DNA from: Streptomyces olindensis
GTDB taxonomy: Bacteria; Actinomycetota; Actinomycetes; Streptomycetales; Streptomycetaceae
DNA length: 64,000 nt
NCBI GenBank assembly: GCA_000696115.1
Contig: JJOH01000009.1
Location: forward strand, 124,001 to 188,000
Direction: 5' to 3'
The notes beneath the pieces were generated by a model. That model did not search any database. It was not told the origin of the DNA and saw only the letters and a list, made by a program, of their open reading frames with translations. This document shows, in pieces, positions 27,811 to 36,116 of this stretch. The translations under genes were made by a program, and so were the position numbers. Position 1 is the stretch's first letter, and each line of letters opens with the position of its first letter.

Positions 27811-28956
27811 TCATCCGCCGCCATCGAGATCGGTACGCTGACGGAGCACCCGGAGCTCGTGGCCGACAAGCTGCATCTCGTACAGCTTCCCGCGCGCGTT
27901 GTTGAAGGGGCGGTGGAGAACCATCATCAGTTGGCCGTCGAAGGCGTGGAACAGCATGCCGTGACCGCTGTCGTTCCGGACCAGCGGTCGGCGCTGACTC
28001 CACGGCCCCTTGATGTTGCCCGACTTCGAGACGGCATAGGTCTGCACATAGGTGCCGCCGACGGTCCCGTCCGCGTTGGCCGAGTTCTTTTCGTACGTCG
28101 ACCACAGCATGATCAGGGATCCGCCAGGGCTGCGGTACAACTGTGGGCCGTCGGTGACATAGGGCGGGAGCTGATTCGGTACGCCGCTGGGGATCTGCTC
28201 GCTGACCCAGAACGCGTCCGATGCCTTGAACAGGTAGGTCGAATCGCCGACGCTTCCCGACAGGTCCGGAGCCAGCCGGATCGCTTCCATGGTTCCGTCG
28301 ATGGTCTGCAGCCACTCGTGCGCGTACACCATGTAGGGCTGCCCGGACGGGTCGACGTACAACGTCCCGTCGAGGGTCATGAGGTTCTCGGGCGGGGTGG
28401 GGCGTGACGGGTCGATGACGGTGAAGGGCCCCAGCAGCGACTCCGAAACAGCGATGATCGTGCCACGCATGTAGTTCCCGATCGGGAACGGCGTGCCCCA
28501 TTGGTTGGGTGGTGGGACCGGAAGCTTCTTGTTCTGGTTGTGCAGGGTGGTGAACAGGTAGTACTTGCCGCCCCACTTGTGCACCTCCGGCGCCCACCCG
28601 CCGTCGGTCGCCCAGAGTCCCTTCTGGTCGGCGGTCCGGAAGACCACGACGGGGCGCATCCAGTCGCGCAGGTTGTGACTGCGGTAGACCATCGTGCCAG
28701 TGCCGTCCACACCTGATACGGACGAATCGTTGGACGTGTAGAGGTAGTAGGTGCGGGTCTCCTTGTCGGCGACGATGAACGGGTCGTGCAGCGGCATGTC
28801 GGGAAGCCGCATGAGATCGGTGTCCGCCGCGGCCGAAGACGACGTTGACACGCGGTCGGCGGAAGCCGACGCGGATGACGGAGACGCTGCGCCGAGAACG
28901 GCTGCGGCGGCGGCCGCGCCGGAGGCGGCGACGAAGCTACGTCGAGATGTTTGCAA
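27811..28956 (-). CDS. Secreted GH43 family enzyme (arabinan/arabinoside-active type)
   Basis: A 381-residue protein with a Tat signal (SRRSFVAASGAAA). The five-bladed GH43 propeller begins MPLHDPFIVADKETRTYYLY, where D58 is the expected general base. It continues with GGWAPEVHKWGGKYYLF, TLYVDPSGQPYMVYAHEW, YVTDGPQLYRSPGGSLIMLW and GHGMLFHAFDGQLMMVLHRP. Length and architecture fit exo-acting arabinofuranosidases or galactosidases; the subfamily cannot be fixed by eye. It lies between two LacI remnants and close to the second ABC operon, supporting an arabinan role. Confidence 0.87.
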   Translation of the reverse strand: MQTSRRSFVAASGAAAAAAVLGAASPSSASASADRVSTSSSAAADTDLMRLPDMPLHDPFIVADKETRTYYLYTSNDSSVSGVDGTGTMVYRSHNLRDWMRPVVVFRTADQKGLWATDGGWAPEVHKWGGKYYLFTTLHNQNKKLPVPPPNQWGTPFPIGNYMRGTIIAVSESLLGPFTVIDPSRPTPPENLMTLDGTLYVDPSGQPYMVYAHEWLQTIDGTMEAIRLAPDLSGSVGDSTYLFKASDAFWVSEQIPSGVPNQLPPYVTDGPQLYRSPGGSLIMLWSTYEKNSANADGTVGGTYVQTYAVSKSGNIKGPWSQRRPLVRNDSGHGMLFHAFDGQLMMVLHRPFNNARGKLYEMQLVGHELRVLRQRTDLDGGG

Positions 28957-29185
28957 GGTAGTTCAGCCTTTCGGGGAGATACGGGGGGGAGCACGAGCAC
29001 CGCCTGATCCAGCGAGATCTGACATGCGGCAAGGCTCTTCTGGGTGCGCCGGCCTCCTCTCGCCGGCCGGGGGCCTTGATCGTCTGCGTGGGAGGTCAGA
29101 AGAAGTCGGGTAGCTGCGATCGGACGCTTGACCGTGGCGATGGGTGAGCACGTGAGGATGAAGAACGCCGTCTGTTGGGGGAGGA
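28957..29185. other. Intergenic region upstream of GH43, nothing recognised
   Basis: Together with the remnants to its right this is an 813-base stretch (28957-29769) without an intact gene. In this part I see only a possible GGGGAG ribosome binding region near the GH43 start and no operator symmetry. Confidence 0.4.
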
Positions 29186-29390
29186 CGGTCGGGATGCAGT
29201 CGAGGCTGGGACGACGAGTCCGACCGGCGGGTGCTCGCCGGTGACATGTGCGTGTCAGGCTTTTCGATGGTGTGGACGAGAAGCCTGAGTCTGTCTCTGG
29301 CTGCGGCGGCGTCAGCCGGCGCACGGTGGTCAGGGCCGGGGCGATGTGGGCGAAGACGGGGTCACCGTCGAACCGAAGCCGATGACGCTA
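29186..29390 (-). pseudogene. C-terminal remnant of another LacI repressor
   Basis: DNA in this stretch aligns by eye with the last 200 bases of LacI copy 1 (for example GACGACGAGT-CGACCGG, GCACGGTGGTCAGG, GTCGAA-CCGA), but with several small indels that break the frame. The matching promoter-operator sits 40 bases further upstream, so most of the gene has been deleted from the inside while both ends survive. Confidence 0.75.
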
Positions 29391-29427
29391 GCGTGGCCGA
29401 ACGTGGGAATCTTTCGAGGTCATCTGC

Positions 29428-29472
29428 ATGACCGCGCGGTCATTTTCTACGCAGCGCGAGATCGCGCGTCAA
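29428..29472 (-). promoter_or_regulatory. Orphan LacI promoter-operator module
   Basis: On the minus strand TTGACG (29472-29467) and TAGAAA (29449-29444) are 17 bases apart, followed at once by ATGACCGCGCGGTCAT, a perfect 16-bp palindrome (29428-29443). It matches the modules of the two intact LacI genes and belongs to the remnant at 29186-29390. It may still titrate the intact repressors. Confidence 0.8.
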
Positions 29473-29511
29473 GGGTGTGCGCACGGTTTTTCAACTTCGC
29501 GCGAGGACATC

Positions 29512-29658
29512 TCACCCGTTGGGCGAGGCGGAGATGGTGACCTGTCCCAGAGCGAACTCCTTTTCCCGCACGTCGTCGATCGGCCTGGCGAGGCCCTTGG
29601 CCGTGCCGAGCGAACCGCCTCTTGCCCAGCGCCTCGGTCTGCCTCCGGAAGAAAGCTG
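29512..29658 (-). pseudogene. Possible hydrolase N-terminal remnant
   Basis: A short minus-strand frame reads SLGTAKGLARPIDDVREKEF then ALGQVTISASPNG before a stop. The FALGQVT-ASP pattern recalls the start of the mature part of DUF1680/GH127 beta-L-arabinofuranosidases, but only about 30 residues are present. Weak call; it could be chance. Confidence 0.25.
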
Positions 29659-29667
29659 CATGCGCTC

Positions 29668-29727
29668 TTGACGCACGATCCTGCGACTGCCTAGATATGA
29701 CCGCGCGGTCAGTGGCCCTGTGGTCAT
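29668..29727 (+). promoter_or_regulatory. LacI copy 2 promoter and operator
   Basis: TTGACG (29668-29673) and TAGATA (29692-29697) are 18 bases apart, followed directly by TGACCGCGCGGTCA, a perfect 14-bp palindrome (29698-29711). A second half-site GGTCAT (29722-29727) lies downstream. The leader after it (GTTGACCTC-TTCGATGC-GACG) is nearly the same as that of LacI copy 1. Confidence 0.8.
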
Positions 29728-29769
29728 ACGGTTGACCTCGTTCGATGCTGACGGCCATCAGGAGTTGTC

Positions 29770-30807
29770 ATGACGCGAGTGGTGGGGCGTGGCGCGGGTT
29801 CCCCCGCGCCACGCAGCGCGGATGTCGCCCGTGTGGCCGGGGTTTCGCGCAAGACGGTGTCGCGGGTCCTCAACAATGAGCCGTACGTTTCCGAGGCGGT
29901 CCGTCAACGCGTCCTCGATGCCGCCGAGAAACTCGGGTACCGCCTGAACCACGCAGCCAGGGCGCTGGCCTCGGGGCGGAACCGTTCCATCGGTGTCGTC
30001 GCTCTGGGGACGGCCGGGTACGGAACCGCCTCGCTTCTCGTGGGTATCGAGAAGGCCGTACGGGACGCCGGTTACGCGCTGCGTGTGGTCAACACGGCAG
30101 ACGGGGATCCCGAGGGCATCGCCGGTGCCGTGCTGTCACTGCTGGAACAGGGAGTCGACGGGATCGTCGTCTCCGAGCCCATCGTGGAAGGAGAGGTGTC
30201 GGTCGGGATCGACGTGCCGGTCCTGTTCCTGGGTGCGCCGCCGGCCTTCCACTCCGCCCGGACCCTGACGGTCGGTGTGGGTGCCTTCGAGCTGGCGCGG
30301 GCGGCCACCGGGCACCTGCTGGATCTGGGGCACACGACCGTTCATCACCTCGCCGGTCCGCCGCGTTGGTACGCCTCCAAGGACCGTGTCGAGGGCTGGC
30401 GGGCGGCGCTGGCGGAACGGAGTGCTCCGGAACCTCCCCTGGTCCAGGGCGACTGGTCAGCCGCGTCCGGCTACGCGGTGGGCCGCGAGCTGGCTGCGGA
30501 CGGCTCGGTGAGCGCGGTGTTCGCGGCGGGTGACGAAATGGCCATCGGTCTGATCCATGCCCTGCGGGAAGCCGGCCGCCGGGTGCCGGAGGACATCAGC
30601 GTGGTCGGTTTCGACGGCAACCCCGTCTTCGCCTACGTCACCCCACCACTGACCACGGTGCGTCAGCCCTTCGACGAGGCGGCCCGGGAAGGGATCCGGC
30701 TGCTCGTGCACGCCATCGAGAAGCCGGAGACCGACCTGCCTCCGGCGAGTGAGCCGCCGGTCGAACTTGTCGTCCGCGGCTCGACCGCACCGCCGCCCTC
30801 CCACTGA
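29770..30807 (+). CDS. LacI-family repressor (copy 2)
   Basis: A 345-residue LacI protein with HTH SADVARVAGVSRKTVSRVLNN, hinge YRLNHAARALASGRN and the sensor motifs SIGVVALGTAGYG, HLAGPPRWYASKDRVEGW, FAAGDEMAIGLIHALREAG and DISVVGFDGNP. The recognition helix is identical to that of copy 1, so both should bind the same operators; differences cluster in the sensor domain. Start ATG 29770 has AGGAG seven bases upstream. A broken propeller gene follows three bases after its stop, repeating the LacI-propeller order seen at 14.7-11.3 kb. Confidence 0.93.
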   Translation: MTRVVGRGAGSPAPRSADVARVAGVSRKTVSRVLNNEPYVSEAVRQRVLDAAEKLGYRLNHAARALASGRNRSIGVVALGTAGYGTASLLVGIEKAVRDAGYALRVVNTADGDPEGIAGAVLSLLEQGVDGIVVSEPIVEGEVSVGIDVPVLFLGAPPAFHSARTLTVGVGAFELARAATGHLLDLGHTTVHHLAGPPRWYASKDRVEGWRAALAERSAPEPPLVQGDWSAASGYAVGRELAADGSVSAVFAAGDEMAIGLIHALREAGRRVPEDISVVGFDGNPVFAYVTPPLTTVRQPFDEAAREGIRLLVHAIEKPETDLPPASEPPVELVVRGSTAPPPSH

Positions 30808-30810
30808 GAC

Positions 30811-31213
30811 CAGCCGGTACTTCTCTTCCTCCTCACCCTGATCGCTTTACGCGCGGGCGTTGCGTCTGCATAACAACGGCTCCGCCAACGGCACCATCCT
30901 CGCCACCTTCGAGCAGTACACCAACGGCACCCCGGTCTTCCCCATCTACCGCAGCACCGACAACGGCACCTCCTGGACGAAGATCTCCGAGGTTGCCGAC
31001 ACGCAGGACGGCTGGGGCATGCGCCGGCAGCCCGAGTTGTTCGAGCTGCCCAAGGCCATGGGCAGTTTCCCCGCCGGAACCATCCTCGCTGCGGGTGACT
31101 CCGTGCCGGCCGACGGGCACAGCCTGATGGTGTTCAGCGGCGCAGAGACTGCGGGGCACGGACCTGAACCCGGTGAGGTACAGCACCATCGATATCGGGC
31201 GTCGGCGCTCTCA
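30811..31213 (+). pseudogene. Decayed copy of the propeller (GH93-like) gene
   Basis: From 30860 the frame reads MRLHNNGSANGTILATFEQY, PVFPIYRSTDNGTSWTKISE, WGMRRQPELFELPKAMGSFP and ILAAGDSVPAD, nearly the same as the propeller genes at 11330 and 55535. It then jumps straight to GHSLMVFSG, near the end of the propeller, so about 250 codons are deleted; a frameshift moves YSTIDIGRR into another frame. The signal-peptide region upstream is reduced to traces. No ricin domain follows. The 286 bases to 31499 hold nothing I recognise. Confidence 0.88.
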
Positions 31214-31499
31214 TCGCACCCCTGCGACGACCTTTCCCACGGTGCGGCGATGTCGGCATCGCCTCGCAGCGGTCAGCGAGGGGAAGCATGCCGAAGAGCC
31301 GGTGCACGTCGTGAACGTCGATCCAGAGCGAGGGCCTGGTGACTGCTCACTCGGTGAAGAGCGCGCTGAGCGGGTCGACATCCGGAGGCACAGTCACCAG
31401 CGATACGGCAGCAAGGCAGCCGCATCGCGTCATGTATGCCACCACTGACATGGATGTTCATCAGCACGCAGTCACTTCAACGACGGCCGACGTTGATGG

Positions 31500-32696
31500 T
31501 CAGCCCACATGCGGTTGCAGTGCTTGGGCAGGGTCCTCGCTCCCGCCGGTGACCGCCCGCACCAGCTCCTCGATCAGCAGCCTGTTCTCCTGGTCCGCGC
31601 TCTCGCCGACGGCGAAGCGGGTGCGGATGTAGGCGTAAGTGAGGTCGAGCCGGGGGCTGGCGAAGGCGACGGCTCCGGCTGCCCCGCCATGACCGAAGGC
31701 GTCGGGGCCGAGGCAGGGGTAGCGGTCGCCGAAGACCGCGAAGCCGAGGGCGAAGAGGCTTTCAACGCCGCCCACCACGTCGATGCCCTCGGAGTGGATT
31801 CGGGTGAACGTCTCGACCGTCTCCGCGTCCAGCAGCGCCGGCCGGTCGTCCAGGACTCCGATCGCCGCCGCGTAGGCCCCGGCCACGCCTCGGGCGGAGG
31901 CGACACCGCCCGCCGAGCCCTGACCGAGGGCCCTGGTGCGGCGGAAGTTGGGGAAGACGGACAGGTCCGGCATGTACTTGTGGCTGAAGGCGATCTTCAC
32001 CAACTCCGGGGGCTCTTCCGCTTCCGCATCAGAGGTCTGGATCGCCGGGGCCACCGGGACGTATCTGGATTCCAGTTCCTCCGGCAGCCCCAGGTAGAAG
32101 TCGACGCCGTGCGGGCGGCGCACCCGGTGCTCCCACCACTCCTGGAGGGTACGGCCGGTGGCGCGCCGCACGACCTCGCCGGTGAGGGCGGCTATGACGA
32201 GGCCGTGGTAGCCGAACGCCGTGCCGGGCTTCCAATAGGGGGCCTGGGTGGCCAGGCGTTGGGCCATGAGGGTGTCGTCGGCCAGTTCCTCGATCGTGAA
32301 GACGTCGTCCACGCCTATCACGCCCGCCTGGTGGGCCAGCAGTTGGCGCAGGGTTGTCTCTTCCTTCCCCGCCTCGGCGAACTCCGGCCAGTACGAAGCC
32401 ACCGTTCGGTCCAGGTCCAGTACGCCGTCTTGGACGAGCAGGGCCACGACCAGGTGGGCTGCGCCCTTGCTCACCGAGAACACGCCGGTCAGCGAGTCGC
32501 CGTCCTCGACAGGGCCGGCCCAGAGGTCCACCACGCGCTCGCCCCGGTGATACACCGCGAGCTGCTGGCCCGTCGGGTGCGGCTGCCGGGCCGCGACCTG
32601 CGCGAAGACCTCGCGCACCGCTTCGAAGCCCGCTTGCACGTGTCCGCGAACGTGTTTCTGCACCAGCATGCGGCCACCGTCTGCCTTGTCGGTCAA
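31500..32696 (-). CDS. Serine hydrolase of the beta-lactamase / class C family (esterase type)
   Basis: A protein of about 398 residues without a clear signal peptide. The catalytic SxxK motif is GVFSVSKGAA, the Tyr motif is AFGYHGLVIAA and the third motif is FGHGGAAGAV, as in EstB-like esterases and DD-peptidase homologues. Such proteins cleave esters or amides; the substrate is not apparent. The preferred start is TTG 32696 with GGAG six bases upstream; ATG 32669 and GTG 32729 are alternatives. It is tail-to-tail with the propeller remnant and probably unrelated to sugar use. Confidence 0.82.
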   Translation of the reverse strand: MTDKADGGRMLVQKHVRGHVQAGFEAVREVFAQVAARQPHPTGQQLAVYHRGERVVDLWAGPVEDGDSLTGVFSVSKGAAHLVVALLVQDGVLDLDRTVASYWPEFAEAGKEETTLRQLLAHQAGVIGVDDVFTIEELADDTLMAQRLATQAPYWKPGTAFGYHGLVIAALTGEVVRRATGRTLQEWWEHRVRRPHGVDFYLGLPEELESRYVPVAPAIQTSDAEAEEPPELVKIAFSHKYMPDLSVFPNFRRTRALGQGSAGGVASARGVAGAYAAAIGVLDDRPALLDAETVETFTRIHSEGIDVVGGVESLFALGFAVFGDRYPCLGPDAFGHGGAAGAVAFASPRLDLTYAYIRTRFAVGESADQENRLLIEELVRAVTGGSEDPAQALQPHVG

Positions 32697-32788
32697 CCCT
32701 GTCTCCTGTTGTCGAACCTTGGGTTTCACGGGCGTTCGCCATCTCCCTCCGAGCGATCGCCGCTACTGGATCGTGCCCGTGTCTGTCC

Positions 32789-33505
32789 TCACGAATGTGC
32801 CGCAGTCTGCGCCTGGGCGAGCTGGTCGAGGTCGGCGAGAGCCTTGGCGAGCAGGTTCAGCATGGCGAGTTCGGCGCGGGTCGGGTCCTGGTCGCGGATG
32901 GCATCGAGTACCGCTCGGTGGCTGGGAACGGGGTCGTCGGCGTCGCCGTGGCTGTGGACCATGCGGTCGCGTTCCTTCAGGCCGGGTTCCAGGAGCATGT
33001 CCATCCGTCGCAGCAGTTCGTTGCCGGTGGCGGCGAGCAGCGCGCGATGGAAGGCCGCGTCGGCATCGGCGGCGGCCGCGGAGTCCACCTTCGCCTCTCC
33101 CATGGCTTCCAGGGCGGATTCGAGGGCGGCCAGGTCGGCGTCGGTGCGGTGCAGAGCGGCCCGGTGCGCTGCGGCGGGTTCGATGATGGCGCGGACGTCG
33201 GCGAGGTCGCGCAGCAGTTGGGGGCCGTCGCCCGCCTCCATGCGCCAGCGGATGACATCGGCGTCGAGGAGATTCCAGTGGGCCCGTTCCCTGACGAAGG
33301 TGCCGCGCTTTTGCCGTGCGTCGGTCAGGCCCTTGCCGGCGAGAACCTTGAGCGCTTCGCGCATGACGGTGAGGCTCACGTCCAGTTCCGCTCCGAGGGC
33401 GCCGATGTCCAGGATCTCGCCCTCGGCGATCTCGCCTTTGACGATGCGCGCGCCGAGTGAGTGCACGACCTGTCCGTGCACACCACGGCCGGAGTAGGAC
33501 GCCAT
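32789..33505 (-). CDS. GntR/FadR-type regulator resembling DgoR
   Basis: A 238-residue regulator with an N-terminal winged helix (IVKGEIAEGEILDIGALGAE, LTVMREALKVLAGKGL) and an all-helical FCD ligand domain. The segment HWNLLDADVIRWRM to VRAIIEPAAAHRAA resembles, from memory, E. coli DgoR (QWNYLDTDVLQWVL, VRNLVEPAIARWAA), the galactonate-responsive repressor. Start ATG 33505 follows GGAGAA by seven bases. It is divergent from the GH35/ABC/GH53 operon and about 9 kb from the galactonate operon at 42.5-47.1 kb. Galactonate or a related intermediate is the likely inducer. Confidence 0.85.
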   Translation of the reverse strand: MASYSGRGVHGQVVHSLGARIVKGEIAEGEILDIGALGAELDVSLTVMREALKVLAGKGLTDARQKRGTFVRERAHWNLLDADVIRWRMEAGDGPQLLRDLADVRAIIEPAAAHRAALHRTDADLAALESALEAMGEAKVDSAAAADADAAFHRALLAATGNELLRRMDMLLEPGLKERDRMVHSHGDADDPVPSHRAVLDAIRDQDPTRAELAMLNLLAKALADLDQLAQAQTAAHS

Positions 33506-33584
33506 GCGGTTCTCCTCGGGTTCGAAGGGCTGAAGGGGCGCTTGCCGGGCTGGTGGGTGAGCCTTCGGCGAGCTTGGCGTGTCG

Positions 33585-33623
33585 TTGTCCCCAAGTCTAC
33601 CGGTGAACATTATTTATGAATAC
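33585..33623 (+). promoter_or_regulatory. Galactan operon promoter with AT-rich operator candidate
   Basis: TTGTCC (33585-33590) and CATTAT (33608-33613) are 17 bases apart. The AT-rich ATTATTTATGAATAC (33609-33623) covers the -10 box and expected start of transcription; TATTTATGAATA inside it is an imperfect palindrome. Such AT content is rare in this genome and fits a GntR-type operator, probably for the divergent regulator. Confidence 0.5.
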
Positions 33624-33701
33624 TTCTTGACAGGGATGGGGGCCGACCCGACGATGAACCCCAATCCACGAGCCGCCAGCAGGAGCCAGGAGCCGCCTGT
33701 C

Positions 33702-36116
33702 ATGTTGACGCTGCACACCCAAGATCCCCCCGCCCCGTTGTCGGGGCACTTGCCCATGGGCAGCGGTGCGGGGGCGCCGAAGCCCCTGCAGGCCGACAGC
33801 CGCAGGCTCACGCGTGGTTCCGAGTCCTGGCTGCCGGTCATGGGCGAGTTCCACTTCAGCCGGTATCCCGTGGCCGAATGGCGCGAGGAACTGCTGAAGA
33901 TCAGAGCCGGTGGGATCGATCTCCTGGCCACCTACCTCTTCTGGAACCAGCACGAGGAGGAGCGCGGCACGTTCCGCTTCGACGGCGCCCTCGACATCCG
34001 GCACTTCGTCGAGCTGTGCGGTGAGCTCGGGCTGTACGTGGCGGTCCGGCTCGGGCCGTGGTCGCACGGCGAATGCCGCAACGGCGGCTTCCCCGACTGG
34101 CTGATGCAGGAGAAGTGTTCCCCGCGCACCGACGATCCGGCGTACCTGGCGCTCGTCGAGCCGTACTACGCGCGCATCGCCCAGGAACTGCGCGGCCTGT
34201 CGTACGACGAAGGCGGTCCCATCGTGGCCGTCCAGGTGGAGAACGAGTTGTACGACCAGCCGGAGCACCTGCGTACGCTCCGCGCGATGGCCGAGCGGCT
34301 GGGCATCAAGGCCCCGCTGTGGACAGCGACGGGCTGGGGCGCGGCGGACATTCCCGCGGATGTGCTGCTGCCGCTGTACGGCGGTTACCCGGAGGCGTTC
34401 TGGGAGGACGCCCACGAGGGCTGGACCCGCGAGATGCGGCGCCATTACTTCTTCACCCCGATCCGCGACGACCACGCCATCGGCGCGGACCTGCGCTCGT
34501 CGGCCCCCGCCGGGACGGGCCCGGACGACCGCCGCTATCCCTACGCGACCTGCGAGCTGGGCGGCGGCATGGCGATCGCCTACCACCGGCGTCCCCTGGT
34601 GCCGGCGAACGATATCTCCTCGCTCGCCCTCACGAAGCTCGGCAGCGGCTCGGTGTGGCAGGGCTACTACCTGTACCACGGCTGTTCCCAGCGGCTCGAC
34701 CACGCCCTTCCCAACCAGGAGTCGCACGACACCGGTTACCCCAATGACCTGCCCGCCGTCACCTACGACTTCCAGGCACCGCTGGGGGAGTACGGCCAGG
34801 TTCGCCCCTCGTACGCCGCGCTGCGCACGCAGCACCTGCTGATCCAGGACAGCGGACCGGCCCTCGCGGACATGCCGCTGTACCTGCCCGACGACGGCCC
34901 GGCCGGACTCGACGACCGGTCGTCGTTGCGCTGGTCGGTACGCGCACAGGGCGACCAGGGCTTCCTCTTCGTCAACAACCATCAGCCGCACGAGCCGCTT
35001 CCGGACCATGACGGTGTGCGCTTCCAGGTGCACCTCGGCGGACGGACGCTCACTCTGCCCGCGCAGGGGGTGAGCGTTCCCTCCGGAGCGCACTTCGTGT
35101 GGCCGCTCGGGTACGAGGCGGGCCGCGGGGTGCGTATCGAGTGGGCCAGTGCTCAGCCGCTGACCCGGCTCGAACTCGACGGCACCCCGGTCAGCGTCTT
35201 CTCGGCGACCGCTGGCATCACACCCCAGTTCGCCCTGCCGGCCGGTTACGACGTGACCGGGCCCGTGCGCGTGGAGAACCCCGACACACCGGAGCATGCC
35301 GACCAGCTGGTGGTGAGTGTCCCCGAACCCGGTACCGATGCCGTGGTGACCGTGACCGGCCCCGAGGGAACCGTTCGGTTGCTGGTTCTGTCCGAGGCGG
35401 ACGCGCTGCAGGCCCAGTGCGTCCGCCTCGCGGGGGCCGACCGGCTCGTGCTGTGTGACGAGCCCGTTCTGGCCGACGGTGAGGAGCTGCGGATCCACAC
35501 CCAGCGCACCAGTCTGGAGCTGGCTGTGCTGGGCTCTGTCGACGAGGTGGCCGCCCTCAAGGGAGCGGGACTGTCGGCGCCGCACACCGATGGCGTCTTC
35601 ACCCGCTGGACGCTCACTCCCGCAGCCGACGGCGTCACCGTGTCCGCGTGCCGACCGGCCGTGGAGTGCGTACGGGCCGAGGCCGTGGTGCCGCCCGCCC
35701 GTACCGGCGGCTCCCACAACCGCGCTTCGGCTCCCCTGGACACCGACTTCGACGACGCCGCCGTCTACCGGATCACCGTCCCCCCAGCGGCACTCGAAGC
35801 CGACGGGGAGGTACTGCTGCGCCTGTCCTACACCGGTGATGTGGCACGGGCCTACATCAATGGCCAGCTGGTGGCGGATCACTTCTGGTACGGCCCCGCC
35901 TGGGAGATCGGTCTGCGCCGGTTCGCTGACGCGGTGGCCGAGCACGGCGTCGAAATCCGTGTCCTGCCGCTCGCACCCGACAGCAAGGTGTACGTCGACG
36001 CGACGGTCCGGGAAGGACTCGAAGCCGCACGCGAACGTGCCGCTGTGGACGCGGCGGAACTGGTCCACGTCCACCGCATCGCCCTGACGACCGCCTTCGG
36101 AGCCGGCGATGAGTGA
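33702..36116 (+). CDS. GH35 beta-galactosidase, cytoplasmic
   Basis: An 804-residue protein without a signal peptide. The TIM barrel (about 30-380) has MGEFHFSRYPVAEWREELLK, ATYLFWNQHEEERGTFRFDG and VRLGPWSHGECRNGGFPDWL. The family signature GGPIVAVQVENELYD contains the acid/base Glu. Beta-sandwich domains follow, ending with a sugar-binding jelly roll (AYINGQLVADHFWYGPAWEI). It should remove terminal galactose from imported galacto-oligosaccharides. Start ATG 33702 has AGGAG 10 bases upstream; the true start could be slightly different. It overlaps the next gene by 8 bp, so expression is coupled with the transporter. Confidence 0.92.
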   Translation: MLTLHTQDPPAPLSGHLPMGSGAGAPKPLQADSRRLTRGSESWLPVMGEFHFSRYPVAEWREELLKIRAGGIDLLATYLFWNQHEEERGTFRFDGALDIRHFVELCGELGLYVAVRLGPWSHGECRNGGFPDWLMQEKCSPRTDDPAYLALVEPYYARIAQELRGLSYDEGGPIVAVQVENELYDQPEHLRTLRAMAERLGIKAPLWTATGWGAADIPADVLLPLYGGYPEAFWEDAHEGWTREMRRHYFFTPIRDDHAIGADLRSSAPAGTGPDDRRYPYATCELGGGMAIAYHRRPLVPANDISSLALTKLGSGSVWQGYYLYHGCSQRLDHALPNQESHDTGYPNDLPAVTYDFQAPLGEYGQVRPSYAALRTQHLLIQDSGPALADMPLYLPDDGPAGLDDRSSLRWSVRAQGDQGFLFVNNHQPHEPLPDHDGVRFQVHLGGRTLTLPAQGVSVPSGAHFVWPLGYEAGRGVRIEWASAQPLTRLELDGTPVSVFSATAGITPQFALPAGYDVTGPVRVENPDTPEHADQLVVSVPEPGTDAVVTVTGPEGTVRLLVLSEADALQAQCVRLAGADRLVLCDEPVLADGEELRIHTQRTSLELAVLGSVDEVAALKGAGLSAPHTDGVFTRWTLTPAADGVTVSACRPAVECVRAEAVVPPARTGGSHNRASAPLDTDFDDAAVYRITVPPAALEADGEVLLRLSYTGDVARAYINGQLVADHFWYGPAWEIGLRRFADAVAEHGVEIRVLPLAPDSKVYVDATVREGLEAARERAAVDAAELVHVHRIALTTAFGAGDE

